Source: Stammera capleta_AF (lineage in GTDB: Bacteria; Pseudomonadota; Gammaproteobacteria; Enterobacterales; Enterobacteriaceae). From it: a stretch of DNA of 64,000 bases. The notes below the pieces were generated by a model that was given only the letters and a program-made list of their open reading frames with translations, was not told the DNA's origin and searched no databases. A program made the translations under genes and the position numbers. Positions 29,662-37,795 of this stretch are shown here, piece after piece (the stretch's first letter is position 1; each line of letters starts with the position of its first letter). Where the stretch lies: positions 186,001 to 250,000 of the forward strand of contig CP144777.1 in the NCBI GenBank assembly GCA_036689265.1, read 5' to 3'.

Positions 29662-30897
29662 ATGATTAAACTAAAATCAAAAAAAATAACAACAGAAAAA
29701 ATAAATTTAAAAGATCACAGATTAATAAATAAACATTTAGATTTATATCATATAAATAAAAACAATCCAGGTATTATATTCTGGCATAATAATGGTTTAA
29801 TTATATTACATATAATAAAAAATTTTTTAAGAAAAAAAAATAGAAAATATAAATATAATGAGGTGAAAAGTGGAATATTAATAAATAAAAAAATATGGAA
29901 AAAAAGCGGACATTGGAAAAATTATAAAAAATTTATTTTTTACACAAATAAAAAAGAAAATTTATGTATAAAACCTATGAATTGCATTGGTCATATAGAT
30001 ATATATAAACAAAAAATAAGATCGTACAAAAATTTACCAATAAGATTATCTGAATTTGGTATATGTCATAGAAATGAACCATCAGGATCTTTACATGGAT
30101 TAATGAGAACAAGATCTTTTATACAAGATGATGCTCATATATTTTGTACTTTAAAACAAGTAAAAAAAGAAATAAAAAAATGTATAAATATGATATACGA
30201 AATATATAAATCTTTTAATTTTATAAAAATATATGTCTATTTATCAACAAAACCAAAAAAATATATTGGTAATAGTAAAACATGGAATATATCTGAAAAT
30301 ATTTTAAAATATATTTTAACAAAAAAAAATATAATGTTTACTATAAAATCAAAAGAAGGTGCATTTTACGGACCAAAAATAGAATTTATACTACAAGATT
30401 CATCAAAAAGAAAATGGCAATGTGGAACAATACAATTAGATTTTAATTTATCTGAAAAATTAAATGTAAAATATATAAATAAAAATAATAAAAAAAAAAA
30501 TACTTTAATTATACATAGAGCTATAATAGGATCATTAGAAAGATTTGTAGGAATATTAATAGAAGAAAAAAATGGATGGTTACCTTTATGGTTAACTCCA
30601 ATACAAATTGTAATTATTAACATTACAGATAAACATATAAAATATTCTAAAAAATTATTAAATTTAATTAAAAAAAATAAAATAAGAGCAATAGGTGATT
30701 TTGAAAATAAAAAAATAAATTCAAAAATAAGAAAACATACTTTACAAAAAATACCTTACATGATAGTATGCGGCGACAATGAGTTAATTTCTAACAAAGT
30801 TAATTTAAGAACTTCTATAAATAAAAAAAATAAAATGATGCGTATAAAAGATATAATTAATGAATTAAAATTAAAAATAAAATTAAAACAATATTAA
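29662..30897 (+). CDS. thrS: Threonyl-tRNA synthetase lacking TGS and editing domains
   Basis: ThrRS charges tRNA-Thr. Only 411 residues remain against 642 in E. coli. The protein begins at the catalytic core (KDHRLINKHLDLYH, E. coli residue about 243). The Zn ligands Cys108 (KPMNC), His159 (DDAHIFC) and His285 (IIHRAIIGS) are kept, as are GEGAFYGPKIEF-type motif 2/3 residues and the C-terminal anticodon domain (PYMIVCGDNE). The N-terminal TGS and Ser-tRNA-Thr editing domains are absent: the 151 bases upstream hold no trace of them. It is the first gene of the thrS-infC-rpmI-rplT-pheST block. Confidence 0.96.
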   Translation: MIKLKSKKITTEKINLKDHRLINKHLDLYHINKNNPGIIFWHNNGLIILHIIKNFLRKKNRKYKYNEVKSGILINKKIWKKSGHWKNYKKFIFYTNKKENLCIKPMNCIGHIDIYKQKIRSYKNLPIRLSEFGICHRNEPSGSLHGLMRTRSFIQDDAHIFCTLKQVKKEIKKCINMIYEIYKSFNFIKIYVYLSTKPKKYIGNSKTWNISENILKYILTKKNIMFTIKSKEGAFYGPKIEFILQDSSKRKWQCGTIQLDFNLSEKLNVKYINKNNKKKNTLIIHRAIIGSLERFVGILIEEKNGWLPLWLTPIQIVIINITDKHIKYSKKLLNLIKKNKIRAIGDFENKKINSKIRKHTLQKIPYMIVCGDNELISNKVNLRTSINKKNKMMRIKDIINELKLKIKLKQY

Positions 30898-30910
30898 AGG
30901 AAAAAAAATT
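30896..30910 (+). promoter_or_regulatory. infC ribosome-binding site and AUU start codon
   Basis: AAAGG at 30896-30900 overlaps the thrS stop codon. The in-frame ATT at 30908-30910 is seven bases further on, the same rare start used by E. coli infC. IF3 discriminates against AUU, which gives autoregulation in E. coli. Confidence 0.8.
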
Positions 30911-31450
30911 AAAACTAACAGAAAAAAATATTTTTTTATTAAAAAATATAAAATTAATAAAGAAATAAAATCTAAACAAATTAAACTAATAGGTGATAAC
31001 AAAAAATATCAAGGTATTTTACCTATTAACAAAGCACTAGATTTGGCTAAAAAATTAAATTTAGATTTAGTTGAAGTTTCACCAAATACAAACCCACCAA
31101 TATGTAAAATAATTAATTATGGAAAATTTATTTATAAAAAAAATAAAACAATAAAAATACAAAGAAAAAAACTAAAACTATTAGAAATAAAAGAAATAAA
31201 ATTTAGACCAAATACAAATTTAAATGATTATAATATTAAAATAAAAAAAATAAAATGTTTACTTAAAAAAAAAAAAAAAGTAAAAATAATACTAAAATTT
31301 AGAGGAAGAGAAATAATACACAAACATTTATCAATAAAAATATTTGATCAAATAAAAAAAGATTTAAATAAAATTGCTAATATAGAATATTTTTCAAAAA
31401 GTACAGAAAATCATCAAATAATTATGATAATTACACATAAAAATACATAA
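30908..31450 (+). CDS. infC: Translation initiation factor IF-3 (AUU start)
   Basis: IF3 binds the 30S subunit, keeps it apart from 50S and checks start codon choice. Starting from ATT at 30908 gives 180 residues, exactly the E. coli length, and restores the N-terminal domain (KEIKSKQIKLIGDNKKYQGI). The first ATG in frame, at 31043, would cut that domain off. Conserved blocks are LDLVEVSPNTNPPICKI, YGKFIYKKNK, EIKFRPNT and KIILKFRGREI. It lies 10 bases after thrS and 3 before rpmI, in the order of the E. coli operon. Confidence 0.95.
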   Translation: MKTNRKKYFFIKKYKINKEIKSKQIKLIGDNKKYQGILPINKALDLAKKLNLDLVEVSPNTNPPICKIINYGKFIYKKNKTIKIQRKKLKLLEIKEIKFRPNTNLNDYNIKIKKIKCLLKKKKKVKIILKFRGREIIHKHLSIKIFDQIKKDLNKIANIEYFSKSTENHQIIMIITHKNT

Positions 31451-31453
31451 AAT

Positions 31454-31651
31454 ATGACAAAAATAAAAACTATTAATTCTATATCTAAAAGAATTAAAAT
31501 AACTTCATCAGGAAAACTTAAATTTAAACATACTAATTTAAGACATATATTGACAAAAAAAAACTCTAATAGAAAAAGAAAACTACGTTTGAAAGGTATT
31601 TTAAACAAAACAAAAAAAAAATTAATACAAAAAATTTTCATTAAAAAATAA
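31454..31651 (+). CDS. rpmI: 50S ribosomal protein L35
   Basis: The protein is 65 residues, the usual length. It shows the basic family pattern: TINSISKRIKITSSGKLKF, then a LRHILTKKNSNRKRKLR segment. It lies between infC and rplT as in nearly all bacteria, with only three bases after infC, so translational coupling is likely. In E. coli, L20 represses this pair; no leader structure can be judged by eye here. Confidence 0.96.
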   Translation: MTKIKTINSISKRIKITSSGKLKFKHTNLRHILTKKNSNRKRKLRLKGILNKTKKKLIQKIFIKK

Positions 31652-31668
31652 ACTTTAAAAGGAATAAA

Positions 31669-32022
31669 ATGGTAAGAATAAAAAGAGGGGTTTTATCGCA
31701 TAAAAAACATAAAAAGATAATAAAACAAGCAAAAGGATATTATGGATCAAGATCAAAAACATATAGATCTGCTTATCAAGCAATAATAAAATCAGGTCAA
31801 TATTCATATAGAGATAGAAAACAAAAAAAAAGAACTTTTAGAAAATTTTGGATTATAAAAATAAATGCTGAAGTACGAAAATATGGATTATCTTACAATA
31901 AATTTATTAATAAAATTAAAAAAATACCATTAAATATAAATAGAAAAATAATTGTAGATTTAATAAAAAACAATAATTATTTTATATATAATGTTATTAA
32001 AATAATTAAAAAAAAACTTTAA
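31669..32022 (+). CDS. rplT: 50S ribosomal protein L20
   Basis: L20 is an early assembly protein of the large subunit. It has 117 residues (E. coli 118). The N-terminus MVRIKRGVLSHKKHKKIIKQ and the block GYYGSRSKTYRSAYQA are highly conserved. AAAGGA lies a few bases before the ATG, one of the clearest ribosome-binding sites in the window. Downstream, pheS starts after 58 bases. That gap has no reading frame resembling the E. coli pheM attenuator peptide. Confidence 0.97.
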   Translation: MVRIKRGVLSHKKHKKIIKQAKGYYGSRSKTYRSAYQAIIKSGQYSYRDRKQKKRTFRKFWIIKINAEVRKYGLSYNKFINKIKKIPLNINRKIIVDLIKNNNYFIYNVIKIIKKKL

Positions 32023-32080
32023 CTATATTAAATAAAAAATAATTTATATTTAATGAAATATATTTTTATATAATACATAA

Positions 32081-33073
32081 ATGTTTAATAATAATTATAA
32101 TTTTAAAAAAAAAATATTTAAAAAAAAAATTAAAAAAGAAATTAAAAAAATCAAAAATATTAAATCTATAAACAATTTATTTAAAAAATATTTAGGGAAA
32201 AAAGGATATATTAATAATTTAATAAAATTATTACATAATTCTCCAAATGAAATAAAACCTAAAATTGGAAAAAAAATAAATTTTATTAAAAAATATTTAA
32301 ATAAAAAAATAATAAATAAAAAAAAAAATATTCAATTAAATAATATAAAAAATAAAAATTATATAGATTACAGTTTAACAGGAAAAAATTATATATCTGA
32401 AGGTAATTTACATCCTATAACATTAACTTTAAACAAAATAGAAAATTTTTTTAACGAATTAGGATTCGAAACAATACATGGACCAGAAATAGAAAATATA
32501 TACTATAATTTTGACTCTTTAAACATAAATAAATATCACCCGTCTAGAACATCTAATGATACTTTTTGGATAAATAAAAAAAAATTGTTAAGAACTCAAA
32601 CATCATGTGTTCAAACAAGATATATGAAAAACAAAAAACCACCAATAAAAGCTATAACTTCAGGATGTGTATTTAGAAAAGATTTAGATAATACTCATAC
32701 TCCAATGTTTCATCAATTAGAAGGATTTTTAATAGATAAAAATATAAATTTTTCCAATTTAAAATATATAATTAAAAAATTTATTTTATTTTTTTTTAAA
32801 GAAAAAAAAAAAATAAAATTTATACCGTCATATTTTCCATTTACAGAACCATCAGCAGAAATTTTTATTAAAAATTTTAAAAATAAATGGATTGAAATAT
32901 TAGGATGTGGATTAATACATAAAAATGTATTAAAAAACATGAACATAAACACAAAAAAATATTCAGGATTAGCTTTTGGAATAGGAATAGAAAGATTAAT
33001 AATGATTAAATATAATTTAACAGATATAAAAATACTATACGAAAATAATATAAAATTATTAGAACAATTTTAA
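32081..33073 (+). CDS. pheS: Phenylalanyl-tRNA synthetase subunit alpha
   Basis: PheS is the catalytic subunit of the alpha2-beta2 PheRS. It has 330 residues (E. coli 327). The N-terminal coiled coil is Lys/Ile rich and diverged. The catalytic core keeps GNLHPITLTLNKI, GFETIHGPEIE, HPSRTSNDTFW, LLRTQTSCVQTRYM, FHQLEGFLID and GLAFGIGIERLIMIKY. It is followed by pheT after 14 bases. All class II motifs are present, so charging should be normal. Confidence 0.96.
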   Translation: MFNNNYNFKKKIFKKKIKKEIKKIKNIKSINNLFKKYLGKKGYINNLIKLLHNSPNEIKPKIGKKINFIKKYLNKKIINKKKNIQLNNIKNKNYIDYSLTGKNYISEGNLHPITLTLNKIENFFNELGFETIHGPEIENIYYNFDSLNINKYHPSRTSNDTFWINKKKLLRTQTSCVQTRYMKNKKPPIKAITSGCVFRKDLDNTHTPMFHQLEGFLIDKNINFSNLKYIIKKFILFFFKEKKKIKFIPSYFPFTEPSAEIFIKNFKNKWIEILGCGLIHKNVLKNMNINTKKYSGLAFGIGIERLIMIKYNLTDIKILYENNIKLLEQF

Positions 33074-33087
33074 TTTTTAAAATAAAA

Positions 33088-35436
33088 ATGAAATTTCCTA
33101 AAGAATGGATAAATGAATATATAAAAAATAATTTAAATACCGAAAAAATTATTTACTTACTAAAAAACAAAGGATTCGAAATAAAAAAATTAAACATAGA
33201 TAAAAATATCAAAAAAAATAATATAATTCTTTCTAAAATAATAAAAAACAAACATTCAAAAAACAAAAAATATTCTTTAATAACAATAAAAAATAAAAAT
33301 AAATATTTTTATATTTATACAAAAAAAATAAAAAAAAATAATTCATTTATTATATGTAACAATAAAATATTAAATAAAAAAAAAATCTTTAAATTTTATA
33401 AAATTAAAATAAATAAAATATATTATTTTATTTTATTTGAAAAAAATTATTTTCTTAATAAAATAAAAAATATTATATATAATAATATAGATATAAAAAT
33501 ACCATTTAATAGAATAGATTGTAATAATATACTTGGTTTAGCAAGAGAAATATCAATTTTATCTAACAAAAAATTAAATTTTAAATATAAACAAAATATT
33601 ATTCATGAAAAAAAAAAAAATATAAATATATTATTTAAAAATAAACAAAAAAATAATTACTGTGAAAATATAAAATATATACTAATAAAAAAAATAAACT
33701 TAAATACAAAAAATATACCTAAAACAATAAAAAAAAGATTAAAAATAATAGGAATTAAAAAAAAAAATACTTTAATTAACATAATAAATTATATAACAAT
33801 AGAATCAGGACAAATTATAAATTGTTTTGATTATGATAAATTAAATAATAAAAATATAACTATAAAATTTTTTAAGAAAAAAAATAAACAAAATATTAAA
33901 AATATAAATTATATTATTTTAAATAATAAAAATATAATTTATAAAAATTATAATATATATTATAAAAATATTTTTCCAAATAAAAACACTAAAAATATTA
34001 TATTAATAGCCCCATTATTAACATCTAAATTTCAACTTAAAAAAAAAAATACATTTAATAAAAAAAACACTATAGAAAAATTTATTAATAATTTTGATGA
34101 AAACATACAATCTTATTTTATAAAAAAAATTTCAAATATTATTAATAATATATATGGAGGAAAAATAGAAAAAATAGGAATTAAAAAAAATAAAATAAAA
34201 ATTAAAAAACTAAAAAACATAAAAATTATATATACAAAAATAAATACAATATTAGGTTTTTACATAAAAAAAATAGATATTATTAAAATATTAAAAAAAA
34301 TAGGTTGTAAAATTTTATCAAAAAATAATAAATATATACATATTAATATACCAAAATGGAGAAACGATCTTACAACAAATGAAAATATAACAGAAGAAAT
34401 AATAAAAATATATGGATATAACAAAATTCCTACATCAAGTTTTTTAACAAAATTTAAAATAAATACAAAAAAAAACCATAATAAAATAAACATAAATAAA
34501 TTAAAAAACTTATTTATAAATTTAGGATATAAAGAAGTAATTAATTTTTATTTTTCTAATAAAAAAAAAGAAAATATTTTTTTTGATAATAAAAATAAAA
34601 AACAAATTAAAATTAATAACCCTATATCAAAAAACATGTCAACATTAAGAACATCTTTAATTCCAGGAATAATATCAAATATTATTTTTAATTTTTCAAG
34701 ACAAAATTATAATATAAAATTCTTTGAAATTGGAACATGTTTTAAATTGAAAAAAAATAAAATTAAAAGTAAAAAAAAAATAACAGCAATAATATGTGGT
34801 AATAAATTTAAAAATCATTGGAGTATTAAAAAAAATAAAATATTTGATTTTTTTGATCTAAAAGGAGATTTAGAATACATATTAAAAAAACAAAAAAAAA
34901 TAAAAACTTTACAATTAAAAAAATATAAAAATAGATTATTTAATTCTAATTTAAGCACTATTATAAATATAAATAACAAAAAAATTGGTATAATAGGAAT
35001 GTTAAATAAAAATATACAAAATCATTTATCAATAAAATATCCTATATTTATATTCGAAATAAATTTAAAAAAAATACTTTACCCTAAAAAAACTAAAATT
35101 AAAAAAATATCAAAATTCCCAGAAAATATAAGAGACATAACTTTAATTTTAAATAAAAAAACAAAAATAAACAAAATTATAAACACTTGTTTGTCAGTAA
35201 ACAACAAAAAAATAAAAAAAATAGATATTATTAAAATATTTACAAATGAAAAATTAAAAAAAATTAAAAAAAAAAATATAACTATAAGATTAACTATTCA
35301 AGATAACAAAAAAACACTAAATGAAAAAGAAATAAATAAATTAATTTATAAATGTATAAATAAACTTAAATATAAATTTAATATCATATTTAATGAACCA
35401 GAAAAAAACCAACAAAATGTTGATACTCAGAATTGA
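33088..35436 (+). CDS. pheT: Phenylalanyl-tRNA synthetase subunit beta, editing site degenerate
   Basis: PheT forms the structural and editing subunit of PheRS. It has 782 residues (E. coli 795). The synthetase-like core and C-terminal anticodon-binding domain are recognisable (PKWRNDLTTNENITEEI, DFFDLKGDLEYIL, KFPENIRDITLIL). The tRNA-binding OB domain (about 40-150) and B3/B4 editing domain are eroded: the editing His of PMHAFD is Asn (IINCFD, 243-248), and the Gly-rich GGIFGG and ECAFF blocks are gone (about 290-311). The usual end (KFNIIFN) is extended by some 13 residues, and the TGA stop lies inside the antisense tRNA-Thr gene. Confidence 0.94.
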   Translation: MKFPKEWINEYIKNNLNTEKIIYLLKNKGFEIKKLNIDKNIKKNNIILSKIIKNKHSKNKKYSLITIKNKNKYFYIYTKKIKKNNSFIICNNKILNKKKIFKFYKIKINKIYYFILFEKNYFLNKIKNIIYNNIDIKIPFNRIDCNNILGLAREISILSNKKLNFKYKQNIIHEKKKNINILFKNKQKNNYCENIKYILIKKINLNTKNIPKTIKKRLKIIGIKKKNTLINIINYITIESGQIINCFDYDKLNNKNITIKFFKKKNKQNIKNINYIILNNKNIIYKNYNIYYKNIFPNKNTKNIILIAPLLTSKFQLKKKNTFNKKNTIEKFINNFDENIQSYFIKKISNIINNIYGGKIEKIGIKKNKIKIKKLKNIKIIYTKINTILGFYIKKIDIIKILKKIGCKILSKNNKYIHINIPKWRNDLTTNENITEEIIKIYGYNKIPTSSFLTKFKINTKKNHNKININKLKNLFINLGYKEVINFYFSNKKKENIFFDNKNKKQIKINNPISKNMSTLRTSLIPGIISNIIFNFSRQNYNIKFFEIGTCFKLKKNKIKSKKKITAIICGNKFKNHWSIKKNKIFDFFDLKGDLEYILKKQKKIKTLQLKKYKNRLFNSNLSTIININNKKIGIIGMLNKNIQNHLSIKYPIFIFEINLKKILYPKKTKIKKISKFPENIRDITLILNKKTKINKIINTCLSVNNKKIKKIDIIKIFTNEKLKKIKKKNITIRLTIQDNKKTLNEKEINKLIYKCINKLKYKFNIIFNEPEKNQQNVDTQN

Positions 35437-35490
35437 ACTGAGAACATATCTATACCAAAGATATATTTTAACCTTTTAAACTATATCAAC
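35419..35490 (-). tRNA. tRNA-Thr (anticodon GGT)
   Basis: The 72-base minus-strand sequence folds as a cloverleaf. The acceptor stem is GTTGATA/TATCAAC (7 pairs), the D stem GTTT/AAAT, the anticodon stem TATCT/AGATA with loop TTGGTAT, and the T arm CTCAG/CTGAG with loop TTCAATT. Anticodon GGT reads ACC and ACU threonine codons. The discriminator base is A. No CCA is encoded, so CCA must be added by an enzyme. The 3' 18 bases overlap the end of pheT on the other strand. Confidence 0.93.
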
Positions 35491-35622
35491 ATAATATAAA
35501 ATAATTGATACATTTGTACAAAATAAATATTTTAAATTTATATAAAATATTTCTTTTATTATTAATAATAAAATTATTATAATATAAATTATTGAACATT
35601 AAAATATTAATTTATTAAAAAA

Positions 35623-36342
35623 ATGAAAAAAAAATATATAAAAACAAAAGATAAAAAATTACTACCAATTTATTACATAGAAAAAAATAATTTATCTTTA
35701 AATGAAGAAAAAAAAATAATTTTAGTAATAGAGGAAATATTTGGAGTAAATAAAAACATAAAAAAAATATGTAAAAAAATTTCTAAACATAACTATATAA
35801 CTATAGCTCCAGAATTATTATTTAGATCAAAGAATTTAAATTTTGATCAAGATATAAATACTTTAAGAAAACTAGCTAATAATATAAAAGATATAAAAGT
35901 TTTAAATGATATAAATACATTAATAAAATGGGTGAATAAAAAATTTAAAACAAATAAAATAGGAATAACAGGGTTTTGCTGGGGTGGAAGAATAACATGG
36001 TTATACTCATATTTATATAATAATATAAAATCATCTGTTGTTTGGTACGGAAAATTAAATGATATAAAAAACAAAAAACATCCTATACATCCATTAGATA
36101 TATGTGAAAAAATAAATATCCCAGTTTTAGGTTTATATGGAAATAAAGATAATAGTATTCATTTAAATACAATAAAAGAAATAAAAAAAAAAATAAAAAT
36201 AAATAAAAATAATAAAAGCAAAATAATAATTTACAAAAATGCTGAACATGGATTTTTTGCTGATTATAGACCTTCTTACAATAAAAAAATATCTAAAAAA
36301 GCATTTAAAAAAATGTTAAGTTGGTTCAATAAATACATATAA
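35623..36342 (+). CDS. dlhH: Dienelactone hydrolase family protein (DlhH/YsgA-like)
   Basis: This alpha/beta hydrolase of the dienelactone hydrolase family has 239 residues. The nucleophile elbow GFCWGGR holds Cys, the Asp is in YGNKDNSI, and the His in NAEHGFFADYR, giving a Cys-Asp-His triad typical of the family. VIEEIFGVNKNIK near residue 33 matches the conserved Glu region. The physiological substrate of E. coli YsgA is not settled, so none is proposed. It lies alone between tRNA-Thr (opposite strand) and ybhL. The catalytic residues are intact in this eroded genome, which suggests it is used. Confidence 0.85.
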   Translation: MKKKYIKTKDKKLLPIYYIEKNNLSLNEEKKIILVIEEIFGVNKNIKKICKKISKHNYITIAPELLFRSKNLNFDQDINTLRKLANNIKDIKVLNDINTLIKWVNKKFKTNKIGITGFCWGGRITWLYSYLYNNIKSSVVWYGKLNDIKNKKHPIHPLDICEKINIPVLGLYGNKDNSIHLNTIKEIKKKIKINKNNKSKIIIYKNAEHGFFADYRPSYNKKISKKAFKKMLSWFNKYI

Positions 36343-36390
36343 TTAATAACTATTTTTTTATTATAAAAAAATAATTTTATATAAAAAACT

Positions 36391-37125
36391 ATGAAAAAAT
36401 ATACATATTACCCTGAAGACTCAAATATAAATATTAAAAATTATGCATTACAAAAATACATAAATAATGTATATGGATGGATGTCATGTGGATTATTAAT
36501 AACATCAATTACATCTTGGATAATATCAACAAATACATATATATTAGAATTTTTCATGTTTAACAAAATATTTCTAATTGCAGCAATAATATCACAAATA
36601 TCTATAGCATATACAATTTCAAATATGATAAATATGTTAAACGCAAATACAGCTATAATATTATTTATATGTTATTCAATATTAACTGGATTAACAACAT
36701 CAAATATATTTTTAATATATACTTATTCATCAATAACAAGTACATTTATAACAACTAGTTTAACATTTGGAATAATGAGTATCTGGGGATATATTTCTAA
36801 ACAAGATCTTTCAAAAATAGGGAATATAGCAACAATGATTTTATTAGGAATAATATTATCAACTATAATAAATATATTTACAAAAAGTACATATTTAATG
36901 TGGATAACATCATATTTAAGTATATTAGCATTCTCAATACTAACAGCATGGGACACACAAAAAATAAAAAATATAGGTGAAAATATAATTTTAAAACATA
37001 ATGAACAACTAAAAAGATATTCTATATTAGGTGCATTAATGTTATATCTAGATTTTATAAATCTATATATATCATTACTTAACACTTTTGGAACAAAAAT
37101 AAATAATATAAACGAAGATAACTAA
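36391..37125 (+). CDS. ybhL: Bax inhibitor-1 family membrane protein (YbhL-like)
   Basis: This is a seven-helix inner membrane protein of the BI-1/YccA family (244 residues; E. coli YbhL 234). Similarity to YbhL is high: YGWMSCGLLITS near the start, then LTGLTTSNIFLIYT, FGIMSIWGYISKQDLSKIGN, LTAWDTQKIKNIGE and RYSILGALMLYLDFINLYIS. Relatives act as pH-sensitive cation/Ca2+ leak channels, but the E. coli role is unclear. It is better conserved than most genes here. A strong hairpin separates it from the convergent ppa. Confidence 0.9.
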   Translation: MKKYTYYPEDSNINIKNYALQKYINNVYGWMSCGLLITSITSWIISTNTYILEFFMFNKIFLIAAIISQISIAYTISNMINMLNANTAIILFICYSILTGLTTSNIFLIYTYSSITSTFITTSLTFGIMSIWGYISKQDLSKIGNIATMILLGIILSTIINIFTKSTYLMWITSYLSILAFSILTAWDTQKIKNIGENIILKHNEQLKRYSILGALMLYLDFINLYISLLNTFGTKINNINEDN

Positions 37126-37149
37126 AAAGAAGGAATAAAATCCTTCTTT
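37126..37149. terminator. Bidirectional Rho-independent terminator between ybhL and ppa
   Basis: A perfect nine-base-pair stem AAAGAAGGA/TCCTTCTTT with a six-base loop lies directly after the ybhL stop and just beyond the ppa stop. On the minus strand it is followed by a T-rich tail. Its four G-C pairs make it the strongest hairpin noticed in the window. Confidence 0.7.
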
Positions 37150-37153
37150 AAAA

Positions 37154-37690
37154 TTATTTAATATTTTCTAAAAATTTATTATGAGATTTTAAAATTAATT
37201 CTTTAGCTAATTCAACATTAAACCAACCTAATATTTTACTCCATCTATTACTATCCAATTTTTTATAATATTTAAAAAAATAACATATTTTCCTTTTTAA
37301 ATTTAAAGATATATCATCAATATCTTTAATATCATCATAATCTTTACTTATATTAAAATTAGGTACAGATAAAATTTTATCATCATTTCCAGATTCATCT
37401 ACCATTTTCAATAAACCTATAGGTCTAGAATGAATAACTGAACCTGGCATTAAAGAACATGGAGAAATAACCAAAACATCCAAAAAATCACCATCTAAAG
37501 ATAATGTATTATTAATATAACCATAATTACATGGATAAAATAATGTAGAAGAAATAAATCTATCAACAAATAAAACATTATATGATTTATTCATTTCATA
37601 TTTTACTAATTTAGAATTAGAAGATATTTCAATAATGACATAAATATCATTAGGAATATTTTTCCCCAAAGGAATATCTTTAATATTCAT
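37154..37690 (-). CDS. ppa: Inorganic pyrophosphatase
   Basis: Ppa hydrolyses pyrophosphate and so pulls biosynthetic reactions forward. Starting at the ATG at 37690 gives 178 residues (E. coli 176), beginning MNIKDIPLGKNIPNDIYVII. An in-frame TTG at 37714 would add eight residues without homology and is not preferred. The active-site signature DGDFLDVLV, the FYPCNYGYINNTLSLDGD block and the KDYDDIKDIDD segment are kept. AGGA lies upstream of the ATG. It is divergent from pmbA. Confidence 0.96.
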   Translation of the reverse strand: MNIKDIPLGKNIPNDIYVIIEISSNSKLVKYEMNKSYNVLFVDRFISSTLFYPCNYGYINNTLSLDGDFLDVLVISPCSLMPGSVIHSRPIGLLKMVDESGNDDKILSVPNFNISKDYDDIKDIDDISLNLKRKICYFFKYYKKLDSNRWSKILGWFNVELAKELILKSHNKFLENIK

Positions 37691-37795
37691 TTTTAAATTT
37701 TTCCTATTAAACAATTAAAATATTTACAAAAAAAATAATATTATTTTATAATAATAAATTATATATTACAATATTTTTATATTAAAAGGTAAAAC

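Noticed and set aside
31043..31450. infC beginning at the first ATG (135 residues)
   Set aside because: It would remove the N-terminal domain of IF3; homology extends upstream to the AUU at 30908.
37691..37714. ppa beginning at a TTG eight codons upstream
   Set aside because: The added residues have no homology, and the ATG at 37690 matches the E. coli start and has AGGA upstream.
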